From: Candidatus Dormiibacterota bacterium
GTDB taxonomy: Bacteria > Chloroflexota > Dormibacteria > Dormibacterales > Dormibacteraceae
Length of the DNA: 64,000 nucleotides
Direction: 5' to 3'
Assembly (NCBI GenBank): GCA_003139695.1
Contig: PLJM01000006.1
Coordinates: 310,001-374,000, forward strand
Made by a program: the position numbers and the translations under genes. The notes beneath the pieces were generated by a model. The model worked only from the letters and a program-made list of their open reading frames with translations. It made no database searches and was not told the origin of the DNA. Shown here one piece after another: positions 16,341 to 25,077 of this stretch (positions within the stretch are counted from its first letter, which is position 1; the number at the start of each line of letters is the position of its first letter).

Positions 16341-17320
16341 TTCTTGACCTCGGGGTTGACTAGATTCGGCGGTCTGCCACCGCGAGCCGCCGTCGCCATG
16401 TTGCGCGCGGCCATCGCTGACATCTCCGATCGGGTGCGCGTTGTAGCGCTCGCGATGTGCGGGGCGAGCACGACGTTGGGCATTGACACCAGGCCGGGGT
16501 GCACGGCCGGCTCGCGCTCGTAGACGTCGAGCCCGGCGCCCAAGATCTTCTTGGCTGTCAGCGCCTGGACTAGCGCGGCCTCGTCGATGACCGGCCCGCG
16601 GGAGGTGTTGATGAGAATCGCGGATCTCTTCATCTGCTCGAATTGCGGCGTGCTGAGCATGTGCTGAGTCTCCGGAGTCAGCGGAACGTGCACCGACACG
16701 AAGTCCGACTCTGCAAGCAGCCTGCCGAGGTCGGCCCTCGTGGCTCCCAGCTGCTGTTCGGCGTCTGGCGGTAGCGGGTGCGGGTCGTAGTAGAGGACCC
16801 GCATGTTGAAGCCCTTGGCGCGATGCGCCACCCCACGGCCGATGCGGCCGATGCCGACAAGTCCAAGGGTGGCTCCGAACACGTCGGCGCCGAGCATCAT
16901 GTCGATCGCCCAACCCTTGAACTTACCCTGTCGCAGGAAGTGATCCGCCTCGACGATCCTGCGTGCGGTCGCCATCAGCAGGGTGAAGGCGAAGTCGGAT
17001 GTTGCATCGTCGAGGACACCTGGCGTGTTCGTCACCATCACCTTGTGAGCCGTCGCGGCCGCAACGTCGATGTTGTCGAAACCGACAGCGACGTTGCTGA
17101 CGACCTTCAGCCCCGGAGTCGACAGGACCGTTTCGCGAATCGGGTCCATGAGCTGGCTCACGATCCCGACGCAGCCCTCCGCAGCCTGCCGGATGCTGGC
17201 CTCGTCAAGGGGGCGGCCGGCGGGGTAAGGAATGACCTCCGCCGCCTCGGCGAGGATCGCCGGGCCGGGGTCCAGGAATGGGTGCATCAGGAGGACGCGA
17301 GGCTTGCCGCCAGTGCTCAT
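16337..17320 (-). CDS. D-2-hydroxyacid dehydrogenase
   Basis: This 327-residue NAD(P)-dependent enzyme has the Rossmann motif VGIGRIGRGVAHRA, INTSRGPVIDE (catalytic Arg), GLDVYEREP (Glu) and LAPHIASAT (His). It is most like glyoxylate/hydroxypyruvate reductases. It overlaps the HD-domain gene upstream by 4 bp and the HAD gene downstream. A glycerate kinase gene occurs at 42.1 kb, which would be metabolically linked if the substrate is hydroxypyruvate. Confidence 0.9.
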   Translation of the reverse strand: MSTGGKPRVLLMHPFLDPGPAILAEAAEVIPYPAGRPLDEASIRQAAEGCVGIVSQLMDPIRETVLSTPGLKVVSNVAVGFDNIDVAAATAHKVMVTNTPGVLDDATSDFAFTLLMATARRIVEADHFLRQGKFKGWAIDMMLGADVFGATLGLVGIGRIGRGVAHRAKGFNMRVLYYDPHPLPPDAEQQLGATRADLGRLLAESDFVSVHVPLTPETQHMLSTPQFEQMKRSAILINTSRGPVIDEAALVQALTAKKILGAGLDVYEREPAVHPGLVSMPNVVLAPHIASATTRTRSEMSAMAARNMATAARGGRPPNLVNPEVKK

Positions 17321-17883
17321 GGATTCAGTCCCAGCTCCTCGGCTACCGGCTTCAGGGCATCGCGGACGATCTCCACGTGCTCGTCGAAGGGTATACCGAG
17401 GAGCTCGGCACCGTGAAGAAGCTCCTCACGATTGACGGCGCGGGCGAAGGCCTTGTCCTTCATCTTCTTGCGCACGCCACTCGGCTCGACCGCGCTTAGC
17501 GACTTGTCGGGCTTGACCAGGGCACACGCGATGATGAACCCGGACATCTCGTCCACCGCATGCAGCGTCTTACGGATCGGGGTGTCGCGCGGAACATCCA
17601 GATAGAGAGCGTGCGACGCGATGTCGTCGAGGATGTCTTCCGGCCAGCCCTTCTCCCGCAGCATCGCTATCCCCCTCATCGGGTGAAGGTCGAGCGTCGG
17701 GCCTGACTCGTAGTCCCAGTCGTGGATTACGCCCAGCACTGCCCACCGCTCCTCGTCCTCGCCAAACCGCCGGGCGTAGGCGCGCATCGCCATCTCGACG
17801 CTGCGCATGTGGCGCCGAAGCTGCAGGGAAGGCGTCGTCGAAGTCATCAGCTCCCAGGCCTCGTCTCGAGTCGGCGTGGTCAT
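17317..17883 (-). CDS. HD-domain metal-dependent hydrolase
   Basis: The 188-residue protein is a single HD domain: H in LRRHMRSVEMAM, the doublet in VIHDWDYE, H in HPMRGIAML and D in HAVDEMSGF. Such proteins are usually phosphohydrolases acting on nucleotides or small phosphates; the substrate is unknown. It lies between hisC and the dehydrogenase in a tightly packed operon (4 bp gap and 4 bp overlap). Confidence 0.88.
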   Translation of the reverse strand: MTTPTRDEAWELMTSTTPSLQLRRHMRSVEMAMRAYARRFGEDEERWAVLGVIHDWDYESGPTLDLHPMRGIAMLREKGWPEDILDDIASHALYLDVPRDTPIRKTLHAVDEMSGFIIACALVKPDKSLSAVEPSGVRKKMKDKAFARAVNREELLHGAELLGIPFDEHVEIVRDALKPVAEELGLNP

Positions 17884-17887
17884 GGGC

Positions 17888-18943
17888 TCACCCGAGTATT
17901 TCCTTCAAGGCTCCGAGCAGCTGCTCATGTTGGTTGAGGGTACCGATCGTGATTCGAAACCAGCCGGCAATCGGTTCACGATCGTAATGCCGGATCAGGA
18001 TCTGTCGCTCGCGAAGGGCGTCGGCGACTGCGGCGGCGACCGCACCGGGTGGCGGCTGGACAAACAAGAAGTTGGCTGCTGAAGGCGCCACCTCGAAACG
18101 CAAGGCTGTTAGCTGATCGGCCAGCCAGGCGCGCTCGCCGACGACATGGTCGACGATCGCCCGATGGTGGCTGCCGTCCTGGATCGCGGCGACTGCCGCC
18201 ACGATGGCCAGCCGGTCGACGTTGTAGGAGTCTTTGACTGTGTCCAGTGCTGCGATGAGATCCGGGTCGCCGAGCGCAAACCCGATTCGCATCCCGGCCA
18301 GCGCGTATGACTTCGAGAAGGTCCGCAGGATGAGCAGGTTTCGATGCTTCTCCAGCAGGCCGATGCACGACTCGGGCGCGAAGTCCACGTATGCCTCGTC
18401 CAGCACCACGACGCCCTTCGCGGTCGCGACAATCTCTTCGACCGCGGACTCCGGCGACCACGTGCCCGTCGGCGAGTTTGGGTTGACGATGAATTTGAGG
18501 CGCGCGTGATCCTCGGCCAGCTCCTTCGGCCAGCTCCAGCCTTCGGCACAAGGATGCGGCGCCGCCACCGCCTCGTGGATCGTGCACAGGGGTTCGAATA
18601 GCGGATACGTCGGGGTCGGATAGGCGACATGGTCCCCCTTGCCCGCAAACGCGCGGAAGCACATCTCGATGAGGTCGTCGCCGCCGTTGCCAAGTGCCAC
18701 CATCGAGGGCTGCAGCCCGAAGTGGGCTGCGATCGCCGCGCGAGCCGGCGCCGCGGTGGGGCTTGGATAGAGTCGCAGCGAATCCCCTGCCGCGGCCTTG
18801 ATCGTCTTGATGACATTTGGCGATGGAGGCAGAGGCGACTCGTTGGTGTTGAGCTTGACCCAGCCCTCCTCATCGGGAGGCTGCTCGCCGGGAACATAGG
18901 GTTCGAAGCCCCGAAGGGCTTTCTTCAGGAAGCCTTCCGGCAT
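17888..18943 (-). CDS. hisC: Histidinol-phosphate aminotransferase
   Basis: This fold-type I PLP enzyme converts imidazole-acetol phosphate to histidinol phosphate. The motifs are KLNTNESPLPPSPNV, GNGGDDLIEMCFRAF, NPNSPTGTW, VLDEAYVDFAPES and the PLP lysine in RTFSKSYALAGMRIGFALG. The internal ATG at 18943 (MPEGFLKKALRGFEPY) fits the family and overlaps the holB 3' end by 19 bp; the longer track start is not conserved-looking. hisA lies separately at 45.4 kb. Confidence 0.93.
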   Translation of the reverse strand: MPEGFLKKALRGFEPYVPGEQPPDEEGWVKLNTNESPLPPSPNVIKTIKAAAGDSLRLYPSPTAAPARAAIAAHFGLQPSMVALGNGGDDLIEMCFRAFAGKGDHVAYPTPTYPLFEPLCTIHEAVAAPHPCAEGWSWPKELAEDHARLKFIVNPNSPTGTWSPESAVEEIVATAKGVVVLDEAYVDFAPESCIGLLEKHRNLLILRTFSKSYALAGMRIGFALGDPDLIAALDTVKDSYNVDRLAIVAAVAAIQDGSHHRAIVDHVVGERAWLADQLTALRFEVAPSAANFLFVQPPPGAVAAAVADALRERQILIRHYDREPIAGWFRITIGTLNQHEQLLGALKEILG

Positions 18944-19875
18944 TCGAGCAAGAAGGTCTCTATGGCGAGTCTCGGGCTGACGTTCTGCTCCAGGTACCCC
19001 AGCGTGTCGTAGGAAAGCTCGACCAGCCGCGCCCACCGGCCCTGCTCCGCCCCTCGGCTCCCCAGCATCCTGCGCCGGAGCTCGATCTGCCAGCTCGCGA
19101 TCGCGAAGAGCGCCGGATCTTCATGGTCGCCCTCGCTTCGGCGCCACGCCATCTGGCTGCCGTCCAGCTCCGCCGCCACCTGCAGCGGCACGTCGGCCGG
19201 GGCGCCGAACACCTCCTCGAGCCGGCGGGTCCACTCGCGGTGGTGCTGGATCACGCTGTCGTCGCCCGCGACCTTGAGGGCCCATCCCGGACGCCCGCGG
19301 GCGAGGTTCGCCACGACGGCGGCGCGTTCGGCATCGAGTCCTTTCGCTCGCAGCAGCTTCTCGATCTCGGCAGCGGGTACTGGGTGGAAGAACACCCTCT
19401 GGCAGCGCGACACCACCGTGGGAAGGACTACGAATGGGTTCAGGCTGGGACTGGTCAGGACGATGACGCGGTGCGGGTGCGGCTCCTCCAGAGTTTTCAG
19501 CAAGACACCCTGGTCCTGGTCCCGCAGCCGACCCACGTTGGCGACCAACGCAACCCGACGAGCTCCGACCGCGGGCTTCAGGTTGAGGAACGCCTGCAAT
19601 GAGAGCTCGTGAAACTCGGGCGCCTTGTCCGGCAGCAGCCGTATCTCGTTGATCGAAAGAGGCTTGATCCGATCGTCTTCCCAGTAGTCCGGGTGGCGAT
19701 GCAGCGGCGCCTCGGGCAAGAGCGCGCCGGCCAGCAGCCGCGCGGCGGTCGACTTGCCAAGACCGGCCTCGCCTACGAAAAGGTATGCGTGCGCCAGGCG
19801 CCCAGAGGTGAGCTGCGAGCGCAGCAGATCGAGGGCCTGGGCGTGGCCCACGAGCTCCGAGAACGGAGAAGGCAT
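18925..19875 (-). CDS. holB: DNA polymerase III subunit delta'
   Basis: This is a clamp-loader AAA+ subunit. From the ATG at 19875 it has 316 residues. Motifs are FSELVGHAQALDLLRSQL, Walker A GEAGLGKST, the sensor region KTLEEPHPHRVIVLTS and SRCQRVFF (arginine-finger type SRC). The zinc-binding cysteines of many clamp-loader subunits are not evident. Its start overlaps the stop of the CDP-alcohol transferase gene by one base (TGATG). The track ORF is extended upstream through that gene. Confidence 0.92.
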   Translation of the reverse strand: MPSPFSELVGHAQALDLLRSQLTSGRLAHAYLFVGEAGLGKSTAARLLAGALLPEAPLHRHPDYWEDDRIKPLSINEIRLLPDKAPEFHELSLQAFLNLKPAVGARRVALVANVGRLRDQDQGVLLKTLEEPHPHRVIVLTSPSLNPFVVLPTVVSRCQRVFFHPVPAAEIEKLLRAKGLDAERAAVVANLARGRPGWALKVAGDDSVIQHHREWTRRLEEVFGAPADVPLQVAAELDGSQMAWRRSEGDHEDPALFAIASWQIELRRRMLGSRGAEQGRWARLVELSYDTLGYLEQNVSPRLAIETFLLECRKAS

Positions 19876-20528
19876 CACGGGGTAACTGTATTGCCCCGCT
19901 TGGGAGCAGCCGCCTCGCGCTCGATGGCGAGCCGCTGGGCGCGGCCTTGCAGCCACACCTCCCGGATGCGTTGTAGCGCTGTGAAGTTCGTGAGGATTGC
20001 AAGCAGGGCCACGACCCCGTAAAGAACGACGCCACCGAAGATGAGGCCGATCACAGTGACCACCACTCGCTCCGGTCGGGCGAACAAGCCCGAGTCGCAG
20101 ACAAAGCCGAGGCTCTGGGCACGAGCTCGCACGTAGCTCACCAGGAACGAACCGGTCAGCGCGGCGACCGTCCCCAGCAGGAGCCAGCGCTGGTAGGGAC
20201 CGGGAGTGCCGGCAAAGTAGACCGCCAGGCCGATGTAGATCGCCCCTTCCGAGTAGCGATCCAGGGTTGAGTCCAGGAAGGCTCCATAGGGATAAGCGCG
20301 ACCTGTCGAGCGCGCGAGGGCGCCATCGAGGATGTCGAAAGTGCCCCCGAATATGAGGACGATCCCTGCCCACCGCAGATAGCCGAACGCAACGAGGACG
20401 GCCGCGACGAATGTCAGCGCCACTCCGATCACCGTGATCTGGTTCGGCGTGAGCGGTATCCGCCGCAGGGCGGTCATCAACGCGTCCGCCTGGCGGCGGA
20501 CCCATGCCTCAAACCGCGTCGTGAACAT
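19875..20528 (-). CDS. CDP-alcohol phosphatidyltransferase, probable phosphatidylinositol-phosphate synthase
   Basis: This integral membrane enzyme displaces CMP from CDP-diacylglycerol. The 217-residue protein has the full signature with its three metal-binding aspartates (DILDGALAR, then G-AFLD-STLD) and five or six membrane helices. The neighbours ino1, pimA and PatA-like acyltransferases mirror the mycobacterial pgsA1-patA-pimA locus, so the acceptor is probably inositol-3-phosphate. That substrate is inferred from context. It overlaps pimA by 20 bp. Confidence 0.88.
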   Translation of the reverse strand: MFTTRFEAWVRRQADALMTALRRIPLTPNQITVIGVALTFVAAVLVAFGYLRWAGIVLIFGGTFDILDGALARSTGRAYPYGAFLDSTLDRYSEGAIYIGLAVYFAGTPGPYQRWLLLGTVAALTGSFLVSYVRARAQSLGFVCDSGLFARPERVVVTVIGLIFGGVVLYGVVALLAILTNFTALQRIREVWLQGRAQRLAIEREAAAPKRGNTVTP

Positions 20529-21693
20529 TTATCTCCTCGATTTGCGCAACCTGTGCCTCGCCGACCGCAGACCCAGCTCGCGCCTCCCGCGCCTCCTCGT
20601 AGACCTCCAGGATCTGGGCGGCGACGACATCCCAGCCAAACCGGCCTGCCTTTTCGCGGCCGTACGCGCCCATGCGGCGGCGCAGCTCAGCGTCGCGGGC
20701 GAGGACGATCAGCGCCGATCCCAGCTCAGCCCAGCCCTTGGGCTGCACCGTCAGGCTGTCGCGCCCGGGCTCGAGCACGGACATGTAGCCCTCCACCTCG
20801 GTCGCGACGACAGGAAGACCGGATGCCAGCGCCTCCAGGAGCACGATGCCGAAACTCTCCGCGCCAGTGGCCGGGGCGCAGAAGATGTCTGCGCTGCAGT
20901 AATAGCGCGGCAGCACCGAGTCGGGTACGTAGCCGGCCATGACGACATTGGGCAGCCGGTGCCTCGAGATGTATCCCTCAACCTGGCCGCGTAGAGGACC
21001 ATCGCCGACCACGATCAGGCGGCTCTTCGGCACGCGCGATTGCATGAACTCGTAGGCGCGCAGCAGGTCTCCGAGGCCCTTCCGCTTTTCGAGCCGGCCG
21101 ACGAAGAGGATGTTGACGTTGTCATCCCGCAGGTGGCGAATCGGCGGCAATCCAGGCTTGAACGCATTGACGTCGATGCCGTTGGGGATGATTCGCACTG
21201 GGAAGTCCGGGAAGTATTGGTGTAGGAAATTGCGGGCCGGTTCGCTGACTGCGATGCCGCGGTGCAGGTACGCGAGGTACGGCTCGAGCCACCGCCGGCC
21301 GTAGTAGTAGCCGATATTCGAACGCGCGAAGGCGTGGAAAGTGCCGACGTTGGTGGTCTTCGACATTTTCAGCATCGTCATCGGGAGCGCCGGCATCAAC
21401 GGCTCGTGGAAGTGGAGGACGTCGAAATGCTCCTTCTCGACGATTGCCGCCACCTGGTCGGCAAGATGAAAGCTGAGCGTGATGCGCGCCACCGAATCGT
21501 TCACTGGGATGGCGATCGGGCTGCCGATTCGGTAGAAGCGTGCGGTGTCGAAATCGACGTCGGCGCGGCTCGACGGCGCGAAGATGCGGGCCTCGTGGCC
21601 CAGCCGGCGCAGCTGGCGCGCCAGGTGGCGAACGTGGTCGTTGACGCCGCCCGCCGTGGCGAAGTCATAAGGCGAAACGAGGCCGACCCTCAT
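20509..21693 (-). CDS. pimA: GT4 glycosyltransferase, probable phosphatidylinositol mannosyltransferase
   Basis: This GT-B enzyme of 394 residues has MRVGLVSPYDFATAGGVNDHV at the N-terminus, SVARITL, DVLHFHEPLMPAL, FVGRLEKRKGLGDLL and the donor-binding GAESFGIVLLEALASG. These match mycobacterial PimA, which transfers mannose from GDP-mannose to phosphatidylinositol. Gene order (acyltransferase, pimA, CDP-alcohol transferase) supports the call. Its 3' end overlaps the synthase gene by 20 bp. A 19-bp palindrome lies just upstream. Confidence 0.85.
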   Translation of the reverse strand: MRVGLVSPYDFATAGGVNDHVRHLARQLRRLGHEARIFAPSSRADVDFDTARFYRIGSPIAIPVNDSVARITLSFHLADQVAAIVEKEHFDVLHFHEPLMPALPMTMLKMSKTTNVGTFHAFARSNIGYYYGRRWLEPYLAYLHRGIAVSEPARNFLHQYFPDFPVRIIPNGIDVNAFKPGLPPIRHLRDDNVNILFVGRLEKRKGLGDLLRAYEFMQSRVPKSRLIVVGDGPLRGQVEGYISRHRLPNVVMAGYVPDSVLPRYYCSADIFCAPATGAESFGIVLLEALASGLPVVATEVEGYMSVLEPGRDSLTVQPKGWAELGSALIVLARDAELRRRMGAYGREKAGRFGWDVVAAQILEVYEEAREARAGSAVGEAQVAQIEEINVHDAV

Positions 21694-21715
21694 ATCAGAC
21701 CCCGCGTGGCGCCAA

Positions 21716-21734
21716 GGCCGGATTCATTCCGGCC
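21716..21734. repeat. GGCCGG-type intergenic palindrome
   Basis: GGCCGGA-TTCAT-TCCGGCC is a perfect 7-bp inverted repeat. The palindrome at 46617-46635 is its exact reverse complement (loop ATGAA). It lies in the 130-bp gap between the acyltransferase and pimA genes. Confidence 0.65.
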
Positions 21735-21793
21735 GTCACCCAGACTTGCATTTCCAAGCGCCGCCCAATCGTGGCCAGGAGAGAGGGGTCCGT

Positions 21794-21824
21794 GGGGGGA
21801 TCCTGATCCCCCCGCGCCTTTTTT
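21794..21824 (+). terminator. Terminator-like hairpin on the plus strand
   Basis: GGGGGGATC-CT-GATCCCCCC forms a perfect 9-bp stem (21794-21813), followed by GCGCC and six T. The T tract follows only in plus orientation, yet both flanking genes are on the minus strand. It may stop antisense transcription, or act in the minus direction as a plain stem. Confidence 0.5.
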
Positions 21825-22690
21825 CATGGCGAACCGGCCCAGATGCGATGCGGCACGTGCCATTGCTCCGGGTGCCTTCGAATGAAGCCTTCGATGTGCT
21901 GCAAGAGCTGCTGGGTGACGCGTATCTCGTCCGCCTTTCGGTCGCCGGTGTTTTCCGCGATCACGTGCGGAGCCGCCTCCGCCATGAACGTGTCGTCCGG
22001 CAATCGGTAGACGCAGACGGGAAGCAGCGGTGTCCCGAACCTCAACGCGATTGATGCAGTGCCGAGAGGAATCGGCGCCGGCCGGCCGAAGAACGGCATC
22101 AGGTGGCCAGTGCCGATGATGTCCCGGTCGATGGCAGTGATCACCATCTCCTTCTCGTGAAGGGCCTGCGTCACCTTGCGTATGCCGGCGACGGTCAGAC
22201 TCAAGACGCTGATCCCGAGCCGCGCTCGTGTGTCGCGATACCACTCGAAGAGGGCCCTCGGCTCCAGCTCCTCGGCGAAGAAGCTGACGGGCGACAGGGT
22301 GGCCGCCCAGATCGCTGATACGACCTCGTACGAGCCCATATGACACGAGACCGCCATGACGCCCTTGCCCAGGGCGCGAGCCGCCTCGAGGTTCTCCATG
22401 CCTTTCACCTGCAGAAGCGGCCGCAGATCCGAAATCCGCGTCCGGGGCAGCATCATGAGGTCGGCGTATGCCTTCGCGTGATTCCGAAAGTTGAGCCACG
22501 TGGTGTGCCTGAGCTCGCGCTCGCTGATCTCCGGACACGCGACCCGAAGGTTGAACTGGAGCCTCGGCCTCGCTAGCGGCGAGAACCAGAACGCGAAACG
22601 AGCTGCGAACACTGCGAGCGCGTAGGCCCAGGATCGCGGCAGTCGCTCCACTATCGACTGCACGGACATGAACGCTCGGTAGCGCCACAC
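21824..22690 (-). CDS. LpxL/HtrB-family acyltransferase, PatA-like
   Basis: This 288-residue membrane-associated acyltransferase has the catalytic motif H-x4-E in CHMGSYE, followed by DRDIIG and FFGRPAPIPLGTASIAL. In mycobacteria the PatA member acylates the mannose of PIM; the adjacent pimA suggests the same here. It starts one base after the second acyltransferase gene ends. There is an N-terminal hydrophobic segment (about 20-38). Confidence 0.85.
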   Translation of the reverse strand: MWRYRAFMSVQSIVERLPRSWAYALAVFAARFAFWFSPLARPRLQFNLRVACPEISERELRHTTWLNFRNHAKAYADLMMLPRTRISDLRPLLQVKGMENLEAARALGKGVMAVSCHMGSYEVVSAIWAATLSPVSFFAEELEPRALFEWYRDTRARLGISVLSLTVAGIRKVTQALHEKEMVITAIDRDIIGTGHLMPFFGRPAPIPLGTASIALRFGTPLLPVCVYRLPDDTFMAEAAPHVIAENTGDRKADEIRVTQQLLQHIEGFIRRHPEQWHVPHRIWAGSP

Positions 22691-23605
22691 TCATCCCTCG
22701 TTCTTGAAGATGGGTCTGAATGCGTACCACTGGTCGGGACGCGCCTTGATGAATTCCTCGAACCGGCTGATCACCGTCTGCATCAGGCTCTCTTTGGTGG
22801 TGCCCGCCGGCCATGAGATGGCCGGATCCAGGTGCACGTGGTGGTGGCCTGGTGAAACCGTGTACTGGCAGGCCGGCAGAAGCGCGGCGCCGGTCTTGAG
22901 CGCGATCGCGGCCGGTCCACCGGGTACGACTGCATGGCGTCCGAAGAAACGGACGTCCACGCCCGGGCCCTGCTCGAGGTCGCAGAGCAGCGCAACGATG
23001 CCATTGGCTTCGAGCGCCTGCGTGATCGATCGGACGGCCGCCCGGCCCAGCATGATCACGTTCAGCCCGAACTGGCTTCTGGTTCGCACCACTGCGTCAT
23101 TCAGCGAGCCGGGAAACCGTTCAGTCACGGCGGAGATTGGGTAGCCCAGAGCGCCCCCGTAAGCGCCTGCCATGTCCCACGAGCCCATGTGTGGGACCGC
23201 CATGATCGCGCCCCGGCCGGCGGACAGTGCGGCGTCGAGATTGTCCCGGCCGCCGATAGACATTCGGCTCAAGAGCTCGTCCAGGGTGAGGTTGCCGATG
23301 AGCATGAAGTCGAGCAGCATGCGCCCGTAGTTCTGAAAGGCGCGACGGGCCACGCGCGCGACCTCCGGGTCGGAACGATCGCGGCCGAGAGCCGCCGCGT
23401 AGTTCTCGAGCGCGGCGCGGCGTTGCCGGCCGTTGAGCCAGTACCAGGCCGCGCCACCGGGGGCTGCGACTGCATGGTTGAAGCCCGGCGGTAGCGCCCG
23501 CACGACTGCCGCACCTGCGCGATAGCTAGCGCCGAGCAGCGGTGGTCGCCGGCTTCGCCCGCTTGACGCGGCGGACGGTACCGTTCGTCCCGGCCTTACC
23601 ACCAT
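22691..23605 (-). CDS. Second LpxL/HtrB-family acyltransferase
   Basis: The protein is up to 304 residues long, with the motif H-x4-D in [10 protein letters not shown], then [15 protein letters not shown] and [18 protein letters not shown]. It differs clearly from its neighbour, so the tandem pair is not a recent duplication. It may add a second acyl chain or act on another glycolipid. The ATG at 23605 would overlap ino1 by 80 bp; the GTG at 23503 would remove the overlap and is a plausible alternative. Confidence 0.82.
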   Translation of the reverse strand: MVVRPGRTVPSAASSGRSRRPPLLGASYRAGAAVVRALPPGFNHAVAAPGGAAWYWLNGRQRRAALENYAAALGRDRSDPEVARVARRAFQNYGRMLLDFMLIGNLTLDELLSRMSIGGRDNLDAALSAGRGAIMAVPHMGSWDMAGAYGGALGYPISAVTERFPGSLNDAVVRTRSQFGLNVIMLGRAAVRSITQALEANGIVALLCDLEQGPGVDVRFFGRHAVVPGGPAAIALKTGAALLPACQYTVSPGHHHVHLDPAISWPAGTTKESLMQTVISRFEEFIKARPDQWYAFRPIFKNEG

Positions 23606-24695
23606 CGATGAACTCCTCCACTAGGCGTTTGGCTTCGTTGTCGCGATACTGCACCGGCGGCGACTTCATGAAGTAAGAGCTGGGGCCTTCCAGCGCGCCG
23701 GAAATCCCGCGGTCGAGGGCCAGCTTGCAGCAGCGAACTGCGTCGATGACGATGCCGGCCGAGTTGGGCGAGTCGTGGACCTCGAGCTTGAGCTCGACGT
23801 TCAAGGGCACGTCGCCGAAGCTGCGGCCTTCGAGCCTTATGTAGGCCCACTTGCGATCGTGCAACCAGGGCACGTAGTCCGAGGGGCCGATGTGGACGTT
23901 GTCGGCGCCGATGTCGTAGTCCATCTGCGAGGTGACCGAGCGCGTCTTCGAGATCTTCTTCGACATCAAGCGCTCGCGCTCGAGCATGTTGAGGAAGTCG
24001 GTATTACCGCCGAAGTTCAGCTGATAGGTGCGCTCCAACTTCACCCCGCGGTCGGTGAAGAGGCGGGTAAGCACGCGATGGATGATCGTGGCCCCGACCT
24101 GCGACTTGATGTCGTCGCCGATGATCGGGAGGCCCTTCTCTTCGAAGCGCTTCTGCCAGTAGGGCTCGCGCGCGATGAAGACGGGGATGCAGTTGACCAC
24201 GGCGACGCCGGCCGCCAGCGCCTGCTCCACGTACCACTTGGTGGCCTCTTCAGAGCCGACCGGCAGATAGCTGACCATCACGTCGGCCTTGGACTTCTTC
24301 AAGATCCCGACAACGTCCGCGGTCTCGCCTGGCGCTTTCTTGACGACGTCCGCCAGGTATTTGCCAATGCCGTCGTGGGTCATGCCGCGCTCGACCTTGA
24401 CGTCGAGCTTGGGTACGTCCGAAAACTTCACAGTGTTGTTCGGGCCCGCGAAGATCGCCTTCGAGAGGTCGAGCCCGACCTTCTTCCTGTCGATGTCAAA
24501 AGCCGCGACGAACTCGATGTCGCTGATGTGGTAGCCGCCCAGGTCGACGTGCATCAGGCCGGGCACGAAGTCTGTGTGCGATGCGTTGTGGTAGTAGTGC
24601 ACGCCCTGGACAAAAGAGGAGGCGCAGTTGCCCACCCCTACTATCGCGACCCGAACCTTGCCATTTTTCTGGCCATTCTTGCTGCCGTTTTTCAT
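23526..24695 (-). CDS. ino1: Inositol-3-phosphate synthase
   Basis: This enzyme converts glucose-6-phosphate to inositol-3-phosphate, the entry point to inositol lipids and mycothiol. The 389-residue protein has the NAD motif [66 protein letters not shown] and [10 protein letters not shown], typical of the shorter actinobacterial/archaeal type. The C-terminal tail is Lys/Arg/Thr-rich. It starts within the arsR stop (ATGA), so expression should follow the ArsR promoter. It shares its substrate with FGD. Confidence 0.94.
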   Translation of the reverse strand: MKNGSKNGQKNGKVRVAIVGVGNCASSFVQGVHYYHNASHTDFVPGLMHVDLGGYHISDIEFVAAFDIDRKKVGLDLSKAIFAGPNNTVKFSDVPKLDVKVERGMTHDGIGKYLADVVKKAPGETADVVGILKKSKADVMVSYLPVGSEEATKWYVEQALAAGVAVVNCIPVFIAREPYWQKRFEEKGLPIIGDDIKSQVGATIIHRVLTRLFTDRGVKLERTYQLNFGGNTDFLNMLERERLMSKKISKTRSVTSQMDYDIGADNVHIGPSDYVPWLHDRKWAYIRLEGRSFGDVPLNVELKLEVHDSPNSAGIVIDAVRCCKLALDRGISGALEGPSSYFMKSPPVQYRDNEAKRLVEEFIDGGKAGTNGTVRRVKRAKPATTAARR

Positions 24696-25012
24696 GCCCC
24701 AACCTCCGTGCGAACTTCGCGTTCTTTGATTCCAAGCAAGTCTTCTAGTTGCCGCCGCTCACGGGCGATGTTCTCCACGTCAAGGGAGCAGTAGACCTGG
24801 CGCCCGTCGCGCCGGGTGCGGATGACGCCGCCCACGCGCAGCATCCGCAGGTGCCAGGAGATCCGCGGCTGGCTCATGCGGAGGTGGAGGGCGAGATCGT
24901 TGACGTTCTCCTCACCAACCTCGCCCAAACGCTGCAGGATGCGCAGCCGGGTGGGATTGGCGAAGGCCAAAAAGTGGTCGGGAAGCTCGTGACGCTGGGT
25001 AGGCAGAAACAT
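24692..25012 (-). CDS. ArsR-family transcriptional regulator
   Basis: This 106-residue winged-helix protein has [25 protein letters not shown], the recognition helix [32 protein letters not shown], and no obvious metal-binding cysteine pair. It resembles non-metal ArsR repressors. It precedes ino1 with a 4-bp overlap and two palindromic sites cover its promoter, so it probably represses itself and the whole inositol-lipid operon. The signal is unknown. The start is ATG. Confidence 0.9.
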   Translation of the reverse strand: MFLPTQRHELPDHFLAFANPTRLRILQRLGEVGEENVNDLALHLRMSQPRISWHLRMLRVGGVIRTRRDGRQVYCSLDVENIARERRQLEDLLGIKEREVRTEVGA

Positions 25013-25027
25013 AAAGCTTGCTTTATG
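25010..25027. promoter_or_regulatory. Operator 1 of the arsR-ino1 operon
   Basis: CATAAAG-CTTG-CTTTATG is a perfect palindrome that includes the arsR start codon and lies about where the TAGACT -10 box at 25028-25033 would start transcription. Binding by the ArsR protein is inferred. Confidence 0.75.
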
Positions 25028-25033
25028 AGTCTA
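25028..25033 (-). promoter_or_regulatory. Predicted -10 box of the arsR-ino1 operon
   Basis: TAGACT on the minus strand lies between the two palindromic operators, so repressor binding on either side would block RNA polymerase. Confidence 0.5.
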
Positions 25034-25036
25034 ACG

Positions 25037-25054
25037 CATAAAGCTTCGGTTATG
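25037..25054. promoter_or_regulatory. Operator 2 of the arsR-ino1 operon
   Basis: CATAA-AGCTTCGG-TTATG is an imperfect copy of operator 1 (both start CATAAAGCTT), centred 27 bp away and overlapping the spacer/-35 region. Two sites suggest cooperative or graded repression. Confidence 0.65.
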
Positions 25055-25077
25055 TGTGGACAGGAGCCGCGCGGAGG

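Noticed and set aside
18925-20505. 526-codon version of holB
   Set aside because: The first 210 codons overlap the CDP-alcohol transferase in another frame; the holB domain begins at the ATG at 19875.
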